From the NCBI GenBank assembly GCA_002746275.1, contig NVWR01000001.1, positions 151,215 through 156,256 on the forward strand: a DNA stretch of 5,042 nt. Reading direction: 5' to 3'. The translations under genes were made by a program, and so were the position numbers. This document shows positions 1 to 5,042 of this stretch, piece after piece (position 1 is the first letter of the stretch; every line of letters begins with the position of its first letter). The notes under the pieces are model-generated. The model had not been told where the DNA came from. It saw only the letters and a list, made by a program, of their open reading frames with translations, and did not search any database. Source of the stretch: Rhodobiaceae bacterium (GTDB lineage Bacteria > Pseudomonadota > Alphaproteobacteria > Parvibaculales > Parvibaculaceae).

Positions 1-54
1 TTGCTTTCTTGAGACCCCACGGAGCGGATAAGGGTCACGGAAAGTGAATGTGAT

Positions 55-612
55 ATGTCGACAAGAGTCGAAAGCCCCTTGGGCTACACGGTTACGGATG
101 TCCTGGCGCAGCTGAAAGCGCGTGCACGCAAACTCCACAAGCAGGCAGAAAAAGGTTCACCCCTTGAAGTGGCACGTCTGCGGGCATTTCCAGGATTTGT
201 CTCTCCGACCGACGATGAACTCATCGCACAGCTGAAGCGTCGGCATTGTCTGTCGGTGATTGCGATGGAGGTCGGTTTTCGTGGATGGGCCCAATTGGCT
301 CATGTGTTGGAGGGTGGGGATCAGAGTGCTGACTTTGGAACTCTGTTGTGCCCCGGGCGTATGATGCCGCACCAAAATATTTGGTTCGCCCATTACTCAG
401 AAGCCGTTGAGGTTCGGCATCAACATGGCGGTTACCTGTTGGGCTACAAGAAGCAGTACTTTGTCGCCGATGGTGATTTCCTGCTGGACCTAGGTCTAGA
501 CCCGGAAGCTGATGACTGGGAGAGCATGGGTCGGAACTGGATCCAGCCGGGCGATCTGAATGCACGCGCCAGGCTTTACGCACGCCTGTTTGCGGAACGT
601 CTTCCCGTTTAG
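55..612 (+). CDS. Uncharacterised 185-residue cytoplasmic protein with an ankyrin/glyoxalase-associated-like N-terminal helical module
   Basis: I do not recognise a named function. The ATG at 55 follows a weak purine-rich ribosome site (GGAAAG, about 10 nt upstream) and the frame closes with TAG at 610-612. Residues 12-86 are helical and charged, running from a VLAQLKARARKLHK stretch to a segment ending MEVGFRGWAQLAHVL. This resembles the short helical leader found before ankyrin repeats or in glyoxalase-superfamily proteins, where an 'A..yGF.sW..L' pattern is typical. Residues 94-182 form a second, aromatic-rich part (NIWFAHYSEA, GGYLLGYKKQYFV, LGLDPEADDWESMGRNWI) of a type I recall from alphaproteobacterial hypothetical proteins. 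There is no signal peptide, membrane segment or obvious catalytic motif. No same-strand partner is visible, and a likely terminator follows at once. The reading frame is confident; the role is unknown. Confidence 0.8.
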   Translation: MSTRVESPLGYTVTDVLAQLKARARKLHKQAEKGSPLEVARLRAFPGFVSPTDDELIAQLKRRHCLSVIAMEVGFRGWAQLAHVLEGGDQSADFGTLLCPGRMMPHQNIWFAHYSEAVEVRHQHGGYLLGYKKQYFVADGDFLLDLGLDPEADDWESMGRNWIQPGDLNARARLYARLFAERLPV

Positions 613-626
613 AGATCGTAATGCGG

Positions 627-680
627 CAGCACCCATGTCCGGCTGTGAATGGCGGTGTGGGTGCTGATTCGTTTTGTTTC
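627..680 (+). terminator. Probable intrinsic terminator of the 185-residue protein gene
   Basis: CAGCACCCA (627-635) and TGGGTGCTG (658-666) are perfect 9-bp complements. A further CCG/CGG pairing inside (639-641 with 653-655) shortens the loop. The stem starts 14 nt after the stop codon and is followed by the T-rich tail ATTCGTTTTGTTTCT. The tail is interrupted by G and C, so termination may be incomplete. Confidence 0.5.
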
Positions 681-687
681 TGGGGAG

Positions 688-796
688 AGCAGGGGTATCA
701 AACGACGCAACCCCGATCTCCTCAGGTCGGCGACCTGGGACGGGGTTGCTTGGTGTGCTTGTATGCACTTGCCCCTGCTAAAAAGCCGGGCTTTTC
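688..796 (+). ncRNA. Candidate branched structured RNA ending in a terminator-like hairpin
   Basis: An outer stem pairs AGCAGGGG (688-695) with CCCCTGCT (772-779). Inside it, GCAACCCCG (707-715) pairs with CGGGGTTGC (741-749). That arm is capped by CAGGTC (723-728) pairing with GACCTG (732-737) across a GGC loop, extended by the 721-739 pair and a 722-738 G.U pair. A second small arm is GTGC/GCAC (755-758 with 765-768). The next base starts the hairpin AAAAGC-CGG-GCTTTT (781-795). The order of fold then terminator makes sense only on the + strand. No good promoter is visible: TTGTTT-N16-TATCAA at 674-701 is weak and would start transcription near 708, after the outer stem begins. It could instead be the 3' UTR of read-through from the upstream gene. 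It does not match SRP RNA, tmRNA or RNase P as I know them. Confidence 0.35.
780..796. terminator. Short terminator-like hairpin, usable in both directions
   Basis: AAAAGC (781-786) and GCTTTT (790-795) flank a CGG loop, giving an A-rich arm, a small GC core and a T tract on either strand (TTTTC on +, TTTTTAG on -). The GC core is only two to three pairs, so it may be weak. On the + strand it closes the 688-779 fold. On the - strand it lies about 285 nt downstream of the promoter at 1071-1099. Confidence 0.4.
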
Positions 797-819
797 ATCG
801 TATGTCTTTAGAGACCGAC

Positions 820-833
820 GCTGCGTATGCAGC
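820..833. repeat. Small inverted repeat (hairpin)
   Basis: GCTGC (820-824) and GCAGC (829-833) are separated by GTAT. As RNA this makes a 5-bp hairpin on either strand. It lies inside the proposed - strand transcript, just before the 780-796 terminator-like hairpin. Confidence 0.4.
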
Positions 834-888
834 TCTGGCTAAAGGTATGTGTTGCGCTATCTGGCCTAAAATCCTTTGCGACTGAGCT

Positions 889-904
889 ACGTGTACACAC
901 ACGT
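889..904. repeat. Small inverted repeat (hairpin)
   Basis: ACGTGT (889-894) and ACACGT (899-904) are perfect complements around an ACAC loop. It is one of several hairpins between 780 and 1030 and lies within the proposed - strand transcript. No known regulator site is recognised. Confidence 0.4.
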
Positions 905-947
905 CGACTGGACTCTACGTTTCAATGTATTTATGAAAATCTCACCA

Positions 948-1010
948 CTTGAAGCTACTAGATGTATCAGTCTCTTCGAGACTGCTGTCTCAGAAACATC
1001 TCTCTTCAAG
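948..1010 (-). ncRNA. Nested three-part hairpin in the proposed - strand transcript
   Basis: Three stems are nested on one axis. CTTGAAG (948-954) pairs with CTTCAAG (1004-1010). AGATGT (960-965) pairs with ACATCT (996-1001). CAGTCTC (968-974) pairs with GAGACTG (978-984) across a three-base loop. That gives 20 Watson-Crick pairs in 63 nt. An alternative pairing, GAGAC (978-982) with GTCTC (987-991), competes with the apical stem. No T tract follows on either strand, so it is not a simple terminator. The stop codon of the 10-codon ORF at 1006-1038 lies inside the first arm on the - strand. The pairing is seen directly; the strand and role are inferred. Confidence 0.45.
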
Positions 1011-1038
1011 CTACGCTACGCCTCGTAGGTGGGGCCAT
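1006..1038 (-). CDS. Candidate 10-residue leader-type peptide (MAPPTRRSVA)
   Basis: On the - strand an ATG at 1038 sits 8 nt after a full AGGAGG Shine-Dalgarno sequence (complement of 1047-1052). That is the best-placed ribosome site in this intergenic region. The frame is ten codons long and ends with TGA at 1008-1006. A sigma70-type promoter at 1071-1099 would start transcription near 1064, giving a leader of about 26 nt. The last codons and the stop lie in the first arm of the 948-1010 hairpin, and codons 4-8 overlap the CTACG/CGTAG hairpin at 1016-1028. A translating ribosome would therefore change the folding, as in leader-peptide attenuators. A second 10-codon frame (MFLRQQSRRD, ATG at 999) follows six bases later with no well-spaced ribosome site. 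No downstream - strand structural gene is evident, so the role is open. Confidence 0.35.
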   Translation of the reverse strand: MAPPTRRSVA

Positions 1039-1070
1039 CTTCGAAACCTCCTCTTGATTTGTGCATTAAC

Positions 1071-1099
1071 TGTATAGCAAGGAATCGGCTTCGTGTCAA
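1071..1099 (-). promoter_or_regulatory. Sigma70-type promoter for a small - strand transcript
   Basis: Read on the - strand, TTGACA (complement of 1094-1099) and TATACA (complement of 1071-1076) are separated by exactly 17 bases (1077-1093). The -35 box is perfect and the -10 box matches four of six consensus positions. The predicted start is near 1064. The promoter lies downstream of the glnA terminator, so it would drive a separate unit. A TTCGT-N4-ACGAA inverted repeat (1090-1103) overlaps the -35 box and could be an operator. Confidence 0.55.
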
Positions 1100-1228
1100 C
1101 GAAAACGTGCAGTAGGCGGGTTGCCGCACACATGAGTCTGCATTGCTGACCTAGTTTTATTGGGCAGTAAAGTCAGTAGGCAGATTAAAAATTCCATGTG
1201 GTTTGGTGGAGGCGAAAACGGCGGGTAC

Positions 1229-1259
1229 AAAAAAGGGCCAGCGAAACCGCTGACCCTTT
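1229..1259 (-). terminator. Intrinsic terminator of glnA
   Basis: On the - strand the stem is AAAGGGTCAGCG / CGCTGGCCCTTT (complements of 1248-1259 and 1232-1243). It has twelve pairs including one G.U, a 4-nt loop, and a run of six U from 1234 to 1229. It begins 19 bases beyond the glnA stop codon and is a textbook rho-independent terminator ending the glnB-glnA operon. Confidence 0.9.
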
Positions 1260-1278
1260 CGTCGCTATGTGAACCGTC

Positions 1279-2688
1279 TTATACGGAGTAGTACATGTCG
1301 AACTCGACAGGATGCGGTGTCATTTCATACCGCGTGACTTCTTCCATCTTCAGTTCGATGTAAGAGTCGATCTGCTCGTCCGTGAACACATCACCCTTCT
1401 TCAGGTAGTCCCGGTCTGTGTCGAGGCATTCCACAGCTTCGCGGAGTGAACCCGCAACTGTTGGAATATCGGCCAGCTCTTCTGGTGGCAAGGCATACAG
1501 ATCCTTGTCCATTGGTTCGCCGGGATGGATCTTGTTTTCGATGCCGTCTAGGCCAGCCATCATCATCGCCGAGAATGCGAGATAAGGATTGGCGGTTGGA
1601 TCCGGGAAGCGGATCTCAATGCGCTTGGCAGCTGGCGATGACCCGTGCGGGATCCGGCAGGAAGCTGAGCGGTTGCGGGCGGAATAGGCCAGCAGCACAG
1701 GAGCTTCGTAACCTGGCACCAGACGCTTGTAGGAGTTGGTGGAGGCGTTAGTGAAGGCGTTGAGCGACTTCGCGTGCTTCAGAATACCACCAATGTAGTA
1801 GAGGCAGGTTTCCGACAGGTCTGCATAGCCGTTGCCAGCAAAAATAGGCTTGCCATCTTTCCAGATCGACTGATGGCAATGCATGCCTGTGCCATTGTCG
1901 CCAAAGACCGGCTTGGGCATGAAAGTGGCTGATTTGCCAAACGCGTGCGCCACGTTGTGGATCGCATATTTGTAAATCTGCAAATGGTCAGCAACCTTGG
2001 TCAGTGACTGGAATTTCATGCCCAGCTCGTGCTGTGCGGCTGCCACTTCGTGGTGATGCTTTTCGACCTCAACACCCATTTCCGCCATGACAGAGAGCAT
2101 TTCAGACCGCAGGTCCTGTGCGCTGTCAATTGGGTTGACCGGGAAATAGCCACCCTTGGTGCGGGGGCGATGGCCAAGATTGCCCATGTCGTAGTCGGTG
2201 CCAGTGTTGGTTGGCAACTCGACGCTGTCCAGGGCGAAGCCGGTATTATAGGGGTCTGTAGAGAAGCGAACATCGTCAAACACGAAGAACTCGGCTTCAG
2301 GGCCGAAATAGACTGTGTCGCCGATGCCGGTGCTTTTCAGATAGGCTTCGGCGCGTTTCGCCGTGCCGCGAGGGTCGCGCTCATAAAGCTCGCCCGTGTT
2401 GGGCTCAACAATGTCACAGAAAACCGCAAGCGTGGTCTGTGCATAGAAGGGGTCAATGGTGGCTGTGTCACAGTCAGGCATCAAGGTCATGTCGGAATCA
2501 TTGATCGCCTTCCAGCCGGCGATTGACGATCCATCAAACATCTGGCCTTCATTAAAGAAGTCCTCGTCAACCATGTTGAGGTCGAACGTCACGTGGTGCA
2601 TTTTGCCGCGCGGATCGGTGAAGCGAAGGTCGACGTATTTTACGTCTTTGTCTTTAATCATCTGCAAGACAGAGTTGGCATCGGCCAT
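1279..2688 (-). CDS. glnA: Type I glutamine synthetase (GSI-beta)
   Basis: Glutamine synthetase makes glutamine from glutamate, ammonia and ATP as a cytoplasmic dodecamer; it is the main entry point for ammonia. The protein has 469 residues, the usual GSI-beta length. Visible motifs are FDGSSIAGW (51-59), the metal-binding glutamates in FGPEAEFF (Glu131, Glu133), [10 protein letters not shown] with His270 (265-274), and the glutamate/ATP-site segment [20 protein letters not shown] (Glu328, Arg340, Arg345), followed by RIEIRFPD (Glu358, Arg360). The adenylylation loop DLYALPPEE keeps Tyr398, so activity is probably controlled by GlnE-type adenylylation. The start MADANS is preferred over an upstream GTG at 2775 because it gives the family length and has AGGGAAAG about 9-10 nt upstream. 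The gene lies 95 bp downstream of glnB in the same operon and ends before a strong terminator. The call is secure. Confidence 0.98.
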   Translation of the reverse strand: MADANSVLQMIKDKDVKYVDLRFTDPRGKMHHVTFDLNMVDEDFFNEGQMFDGSSIAGWKAINDSDMTLMPDCDTATIDPFYAQTTLAVFCDIVEPNTGELYERDPRGTAKRAEAYLKSTGIGDTVYFGPEAEFFVFDDVRFSTDPYNTGFALDSVELPTNTGTDYDMGNLGHRPRTKGGYFPVNPIDSAQDLRSEMLSVMAEMGVEVEKHHHEVAAAQHELGMKFQSLTKVADHLQIYKYAIHNVAHAFGKSATFMPKPVFGDNGTGMHCHQSIWKDGKPIFAGNGYADLSETCLYYIGGILKHAKSLNAFTNASTNSYKRLVPGYEAPVLLAYSARNRSASCRIPHGSSPAAKRIEIRFPDPTANPYLAFSAMMMAGLDGIENKIHPGEPMDKDLYALPPEELADIPTVAGSLREAVECLDTDRDYLKKGDVFTDEQIDSYIELKMEEVTRYEMTPHPVEFDMYYSV

Positions 2689-2783
2689 TGTAATTTCTTT
2701 CCCTGCTGTTTTCTTCAAGATTGGCTGGCGAACGCCCGCCTTATTTTTATAGAACTGCGGCAACCTCTCCACCACATTGTGGT
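2689..2783 (-). other. glnB-glnA intercistronic spacer with two inverted repeats
   Basis: ACCACATTGTGGT (2771-2783) is a 6+1+6 palindrome starting one base after the glnB stop codon. GGC-T-GGCG / CGCC-C-GCC (2723-2740) is a GC-rich imperfect hairpin. On the + strand a T-rich run follows it (2741-2750), but there is no + strand gene here. On the - strand it would lie in the glnA leader and could affect mRNA processing or stability. A TATAAA word (complement of 2746-2751) has no convincing -35 partner, so a separate glnA promoter is not supported. Confidence 0.4.
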
Positions 2784-3244
<461 letters not shown>

Positions 3245-3269
<25 letters not shown>

Positions 3270-3359
3270 ACAGATAACGTATGATCTAGATATCAGTGCC
3301 TATTTTGAGGGCAACTGTGGGGATGAATAAATAGGCAAAAAGAGCGAAAAATAGGCAAA
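3245..3359. repeat. Four copies of an AATAGGCA-type element in the divergent promoter region
   Basis: AAATAGGCAAA occurs at 3329-3339 and again at 3349-3359, exactly 20 bp apart. A shorter copy, ATAGGCAAA, lies at 3245-3253. An inverted copy, TGCCTATTTT, lies at 3297-3306 and is a perfect 10-bp complement of 3348-3357. AAGGTCAAA also occurs twice (3252-3260, 3364-3372). The spacing of two helical turns and the location between divergent genes suggest binding sites for a regulator I cannot name. Confidence 0.5.
3297..3313. promoter_or_regulatory. Minimal NtrC-like site (TGC-N11-GCA)
   Basis: TGC (3297-3299) and GCA (3311-3313) are separated by exactly 11 bases, the outer core of the NtrC consensus TGCACC-N5-GGTGCA. 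The inner half-site bases match poorly. Its centre is about 95 bp upstream of the predicted sigma54 start, a normal enhancer distance. Such a core could occur by chance in this region. Confidence 0.35.
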
Positions 3360-3465
3360 TATTAAGGTCAAAAAACACGAATGAGCTGACCGAGTGGGCC
3401 GTCATTGTGTCCCGTCCGCACCTCTGAAATGCTGCGCTCCTCAAAAAAAGCGAATAGGGGATTCT

Positions 3466-4638
3466 ATGCGACCGGGGAATGAGGTGTTTGCGGCGCTGGG
3501 AACGACAATTTTCAGCACCATGTCGGCTCTGGCGACCCAGCACGGGGCGATCAATCTGGGGCAGGGGTTCCCGGATGACGAGGGGCCGGTGGAACTGCGC
3601 CAAAAAGCCGCTCAGATCGTCATGGAAGGCCCGAACCAGTATCCACCCTCTATGGGGATGCCTGCCCTCCGGCAGGCTGTGGCTGACCACGACAATCATT
3701 TTTACGATCTGGGGGTGGATTGGCAGAGCGAGGTCCTGGTGACGTCTGGAGCGACAGAGGCTTTGGCTGACTGTTTCCTGGCGCTGCTCAATCCGGGTGA
3801 TGAAGCCATCCTCATCGAGCCCTTCTACGATAGCTATCTGCCTATGGTGGAGGCGACGGGCGCCAAGGCGGTGACTGTCGCCCTGGAAGCCCCCAACTGG
3901 GTGCTTGATACAGACGCTCTCGCAAAGGCGTTTTCGGACAAGACCAAGCTTATCGTCGTCAACACACCCATGAACCCAACGAGCAAGGTGTTTACCCGCG
4001 AGGAGCTGCGTGCGATCGCAGAGTTGGCGTTAAAGCACGATACCTATGTGATCTTGGATGAGGTTTATGAGCATCTTATTTTTTCGGGCAAAGCGCATGA
4101 AACAATGATGGCGATGCCAGGCATGCGGGACCGTTGCGTGCGTATCGGCTCTGCAGGTAAGAGCTTTTCACTCACCGGCTGGAAAGTCGGATATGTGACC
4201 GCTGCCCCTGAACTGCTCGCGCTGGTGAACAAAGCCCACCAGTTTGTGACCTTCACAACGCCGCCCGCTTTCCAGCTCGCGGTGGCGTGGGGGCTTGGCC
4301 AGGATGACGTGTATTTCAAAAATCTCGCAACGGATCTGGAACACAAGCGCGACCTGCTTTCCAAAGGGTTGAGCGCTGTCGGCTTTAATGTTGTGCCAGC
4401 TGATGGCACCTACTTCGTAACCACCGACATTAGCGGCCTGGGTTACAAGGGGACCGATATGGATTTCTGCCAGGAGATCACCGCCAAGGCAGGTGTCAGT
4501 GCTATCCCCGTAAGCGCGTTCTACAAACCGCGAGAGAACGAGGCCTCCATCCCACGCAATATGGTGCGCTTTTGTTTTTCCAAACAACCGGAAGTCCTGG
4601 AAGAAAGTGTCTTCCGCCTGAAGCGATATTTCGGGTGA
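3466..4638 (+). CDS. PLP-dependent class I aminotransferase (methionine/glutamine/kynurenine transaminase type)
   Basis: This enzyme moves an amino group between an amino acid and a 2-oxoacid using pyridoxal phosphate. The protein has 390 residues and the complete fold-type I set. The N-terminal motif is LGQGFPD (31-37), followed by NQYPPSMGMPALRQA (57-71) and the PLP phosphate-binding SGATEAL (94-100). Tyr121 probably stacks on the ring. Asn170 lies in NTPMNPTSKV, and Asp198 and Tyr201 in ILDEVYEHL. The Schiff-base lysine is Lys232 in SAGKSFSLTGWKVGY, and Arg378 binds the substrate carboxylate. The lysine region and the GFPD start resemble YbdL-type methionine aminotransferases and kynurenine/glutamine transaminase K more than aspartate aminotransferase. 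Substrate cannot be read from sequence. The ATG at 3466 has AGGGG 5 nt upstream; an upstream GTG at 3394 lacks a ribosome site. It is divergent from glnBA and probably co-transcribed with the DUF2804 gene. Confidence 0.92.
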   Translation: MRPGNEVFAALGTTIFSTMSALATQHGAINLGQGFPDDEGPVELRQKAAQIVMEGPNQYPPSMGMPALRQAVADHDNHFYDLGVDWQSEVLVTSGATEALADCFLALLNPGDEAILIEPFYDSYLPMVEATGAKAVTVALEAPNWVLDTDALAKAFSDKTKLIVVNTPMNPTSKVFTREELRAIAELALKHDTYVILDEVYEHLIFSGKAHETMMAMPGMRDRCVRIGSAGKSFSLTGWKVGYVTAAPELLALVNKAHQFVTFTTPPAFQLAVAWGLGQDDVYFKNLATDLEHKRDLLSKGLSAVGFNVVPADGTYFVTTDISGLGYKGTDMDFCQEITAKAGVSAIPVSAFYKPRENEASIPRNMVRFCFSKQPEVLEESVFRLKRYFG

Positions 4639-4680
4639 TCGAGCGCTGATAAGTTGCGAGACAATGGGAGTAATAAGAAA

Positions 4681-5042
4681 ATGCAAAAAGAACTGACCCA
4701 CGGGCCGCTCCACGACGAAAACGGTCATCTGGTCGAATGCGGATGGGCACCGGAAGAACGTCGCCAATATTCTCATGCTGCCGTAAAGGCCGCTTGGTAC
4801 CGGATCAAGGAGTGGGACTATTACTGCGTCATGGGCGAGGAATACGGCGTATCCTTCGTCATTGCAGACAATGGTTACATGGGACTTTTGTCAGTGACGT
4901 GGCTGGATTTCACCACCCCAGAAACAACAGCAGAGATGCGGGTCACGATGTTTCCTCGGGGGCGCATGGGAATGCCCGCGAGCGCTGATACCGGTGACAT
5001 CGCGATGACCCACAAAGGTATGACGCTCGATTTTCGTCATGT
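4681..5042 (+). CDS. DUF2804 family protein, N-terminal part (cut by window end)
   Basis: The frame opens at ATG 4681 with GGGAG 10 nt upstream and runs without a stop to the window end, giving about 120 residues of a longer protein. The start HGPLHDENGHLVECGWAPE, the segment IKEWDYYCVMGEEYGVSFVIADNGYMG (residues 43-69), then TWLDFTT and the MFPRGRMGMPASA stretch match what I know of DUF2804, a bacterial family of unknown function. There is no signal peptide. The gene starts 42 bp after the aminotransferase stop with no terminator between, so an operon is likely. The family call is strong; no function can be given. Confidence 0.85.
   Translation, partial: MQKELTHGPLHDENGHLVECGWAPEERRQYSHAAVKAAWYRIKEWDYYCVMGEEYGVSFVIADNGYMGLLSVTWLDFTTPETTAEMRVTMFPRGRMGMPASADTGDIAMTHKGMTLDFRH

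Larger units (their letters stand above)
613..1228. other. Gene-poor structured intergenic region between two convergent genes
   Basis: No conventional protein gene is supported in these 616 bases; the open frames that cross it lack family-like composition and mostly lack ribosome sites. It is unusually rich in inverted repeats, at 627-666, 688-779, 707-749, 781-795, 820-833, 889-904, 948-1010 and 1016-1028. It also has a - strand sigma70-type promoter at 1071-1099. Between that promoter and the glnA terminator (1100-1228) I see nothing beyond a small GCGG/CCGC inverted repeat at 1116-1127 and two similar CAGTAGGC words. The structured items are listed separately. Confidence 0.6.

Noticed and set aside
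496..768. - strand 90-codon frame starting at 768, with AGGGG about 7 nt upstream
   Set aside because: More than a third of it is antisense to the well-formed gene at 55-612. The rest crosses the GC-rich stems, its composition is not family-like, and a terminator-like hairpin lies just upstream. The ribosome-site match is noted but not enough.
621..885. + strand frames of 73 and 78 codons in the intergenic region
   Set aside because: No good ribosome sites, low-complexity cysteine-rich or random-looking products, and both run through the strong inverted repeats. They are better explained as noncoding.
688..1064. Known RNA genes (tmRNA, SRP RNA, RNase P RNA, tRNA)
   Set aside because: No tRNA T-loop with a pairing stem, no tmRNA tag sequence, no SRP GGAAGGAAGCAG-type motif and no RNase P core were seen. 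CAGGTCGG at 723-730 only superficially resembles the SRP RNA stem.
2029..2526. Long + strand open frame inside glnA
   Set aside because: It is antisense to highly conserved glutamine synthetase sequence; codon constraint on glnA explains the open frame.
2723..2750. + strand intrinsic terminator in the glnB-glnA spacer
   Set aside because: The hairpin and T-rich tail have the right shape, but no + strand transcript or gene leads into it. It is more likely an incidental feature of the - strand leader.
2741..2752. Internal glnA promoter from TATAAA on the - strand
   Set aside because: The hexamer 17 bases upstream is TGGTGG, a poor -35, so the -10-like word alone is not sufficient.
2689..2775. 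N-terminal extension of glnA to a GTG at 2775 (29 extra residues)
   Set aside because: The extra residues do not belong to the GSI family, and the internal ATG at 2688 has a ribosome site and gives the canonical 469 residues.
3394..3465. Upstream GTG start for the aminotransferase (24 extra residues)
   Set aside because: No Shine-Dalgarno sequence before 3394, and the extra residues (cysteine- and lysine-rich) are not typical of the family. AGGGG sits 5 nt before the ATG at 3466.

Overview
The window looks like a chromosomal segment of an alphaproteobacterium of moderate GC content. The evidence is a glnB-glnA operon preceded by a sigma54-type promoter, GlnB and GlnA sequences of the alphaproteobacterial type, and a neighbouring small protein of a kind I associate with this class. 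I cannot name the genus. I see no insertion sequence, CRISPR array, tRNA or rRNA.

Layout, left to right. A 185-residue protein of unknown function (55-612, +) is followed by a hairpin with a T-rich tail that probably ends its transcript (627-680). The stretch 613-1228 has no conventional gene but is rich in inverted repeats. It contains a branched fold on the + strand (688-779), a short terminator-like hairpin usable on both strands (780-796), and a strong-looking sigma70 promoter on the - strand (1071-1099). That promoter faces a Shine-Dalgarno sequence, a 10-codon ORF and a nested hairpin. Together these suggest an independent - strand transcript of about 285 nt, which is the least ordinary part of the window. 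Next comes the glnA intrinsic terminator (1229-1259), then glnA (1279-2688, -) and glnB (2784-3122, -), which form an operon.

The divergent intergenic region (3123-3465) holds the sigma54 promoter, a possible overlapping sigma70 promoter, a minimal NtrC-like site, and four copies of an AATAGGCA-type element. To the right, on the + strand, are a complete PLP-dependent class I aminotransferase of the methionine/glutamine/kynurenine transaminase type (3466-4638) and the start of a DUF2804 protein (4681 to the window end), 42 bp apart and probably co-transcribed.

How the genes work together: GlnA makes glutamine from glutamate and ammonia, and GlnB (PII) reports nitrogen and 2-oxoglutarate status to the uridylyl- and adenylyltransferases that control GlnA. 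The two regulatory tyrosines, Tyr51 of GlnB and Tyr398 of GlnA, are present. The divergent aminotransferase shares the control region and may link amino-acid or 2-oxoacid turnover to nitrogen status, but that link is inference. Most of the coding content is ordinary. The structured noncoding block at 613-1100 and the repeat-bearing divergent promoter are the places to look again.
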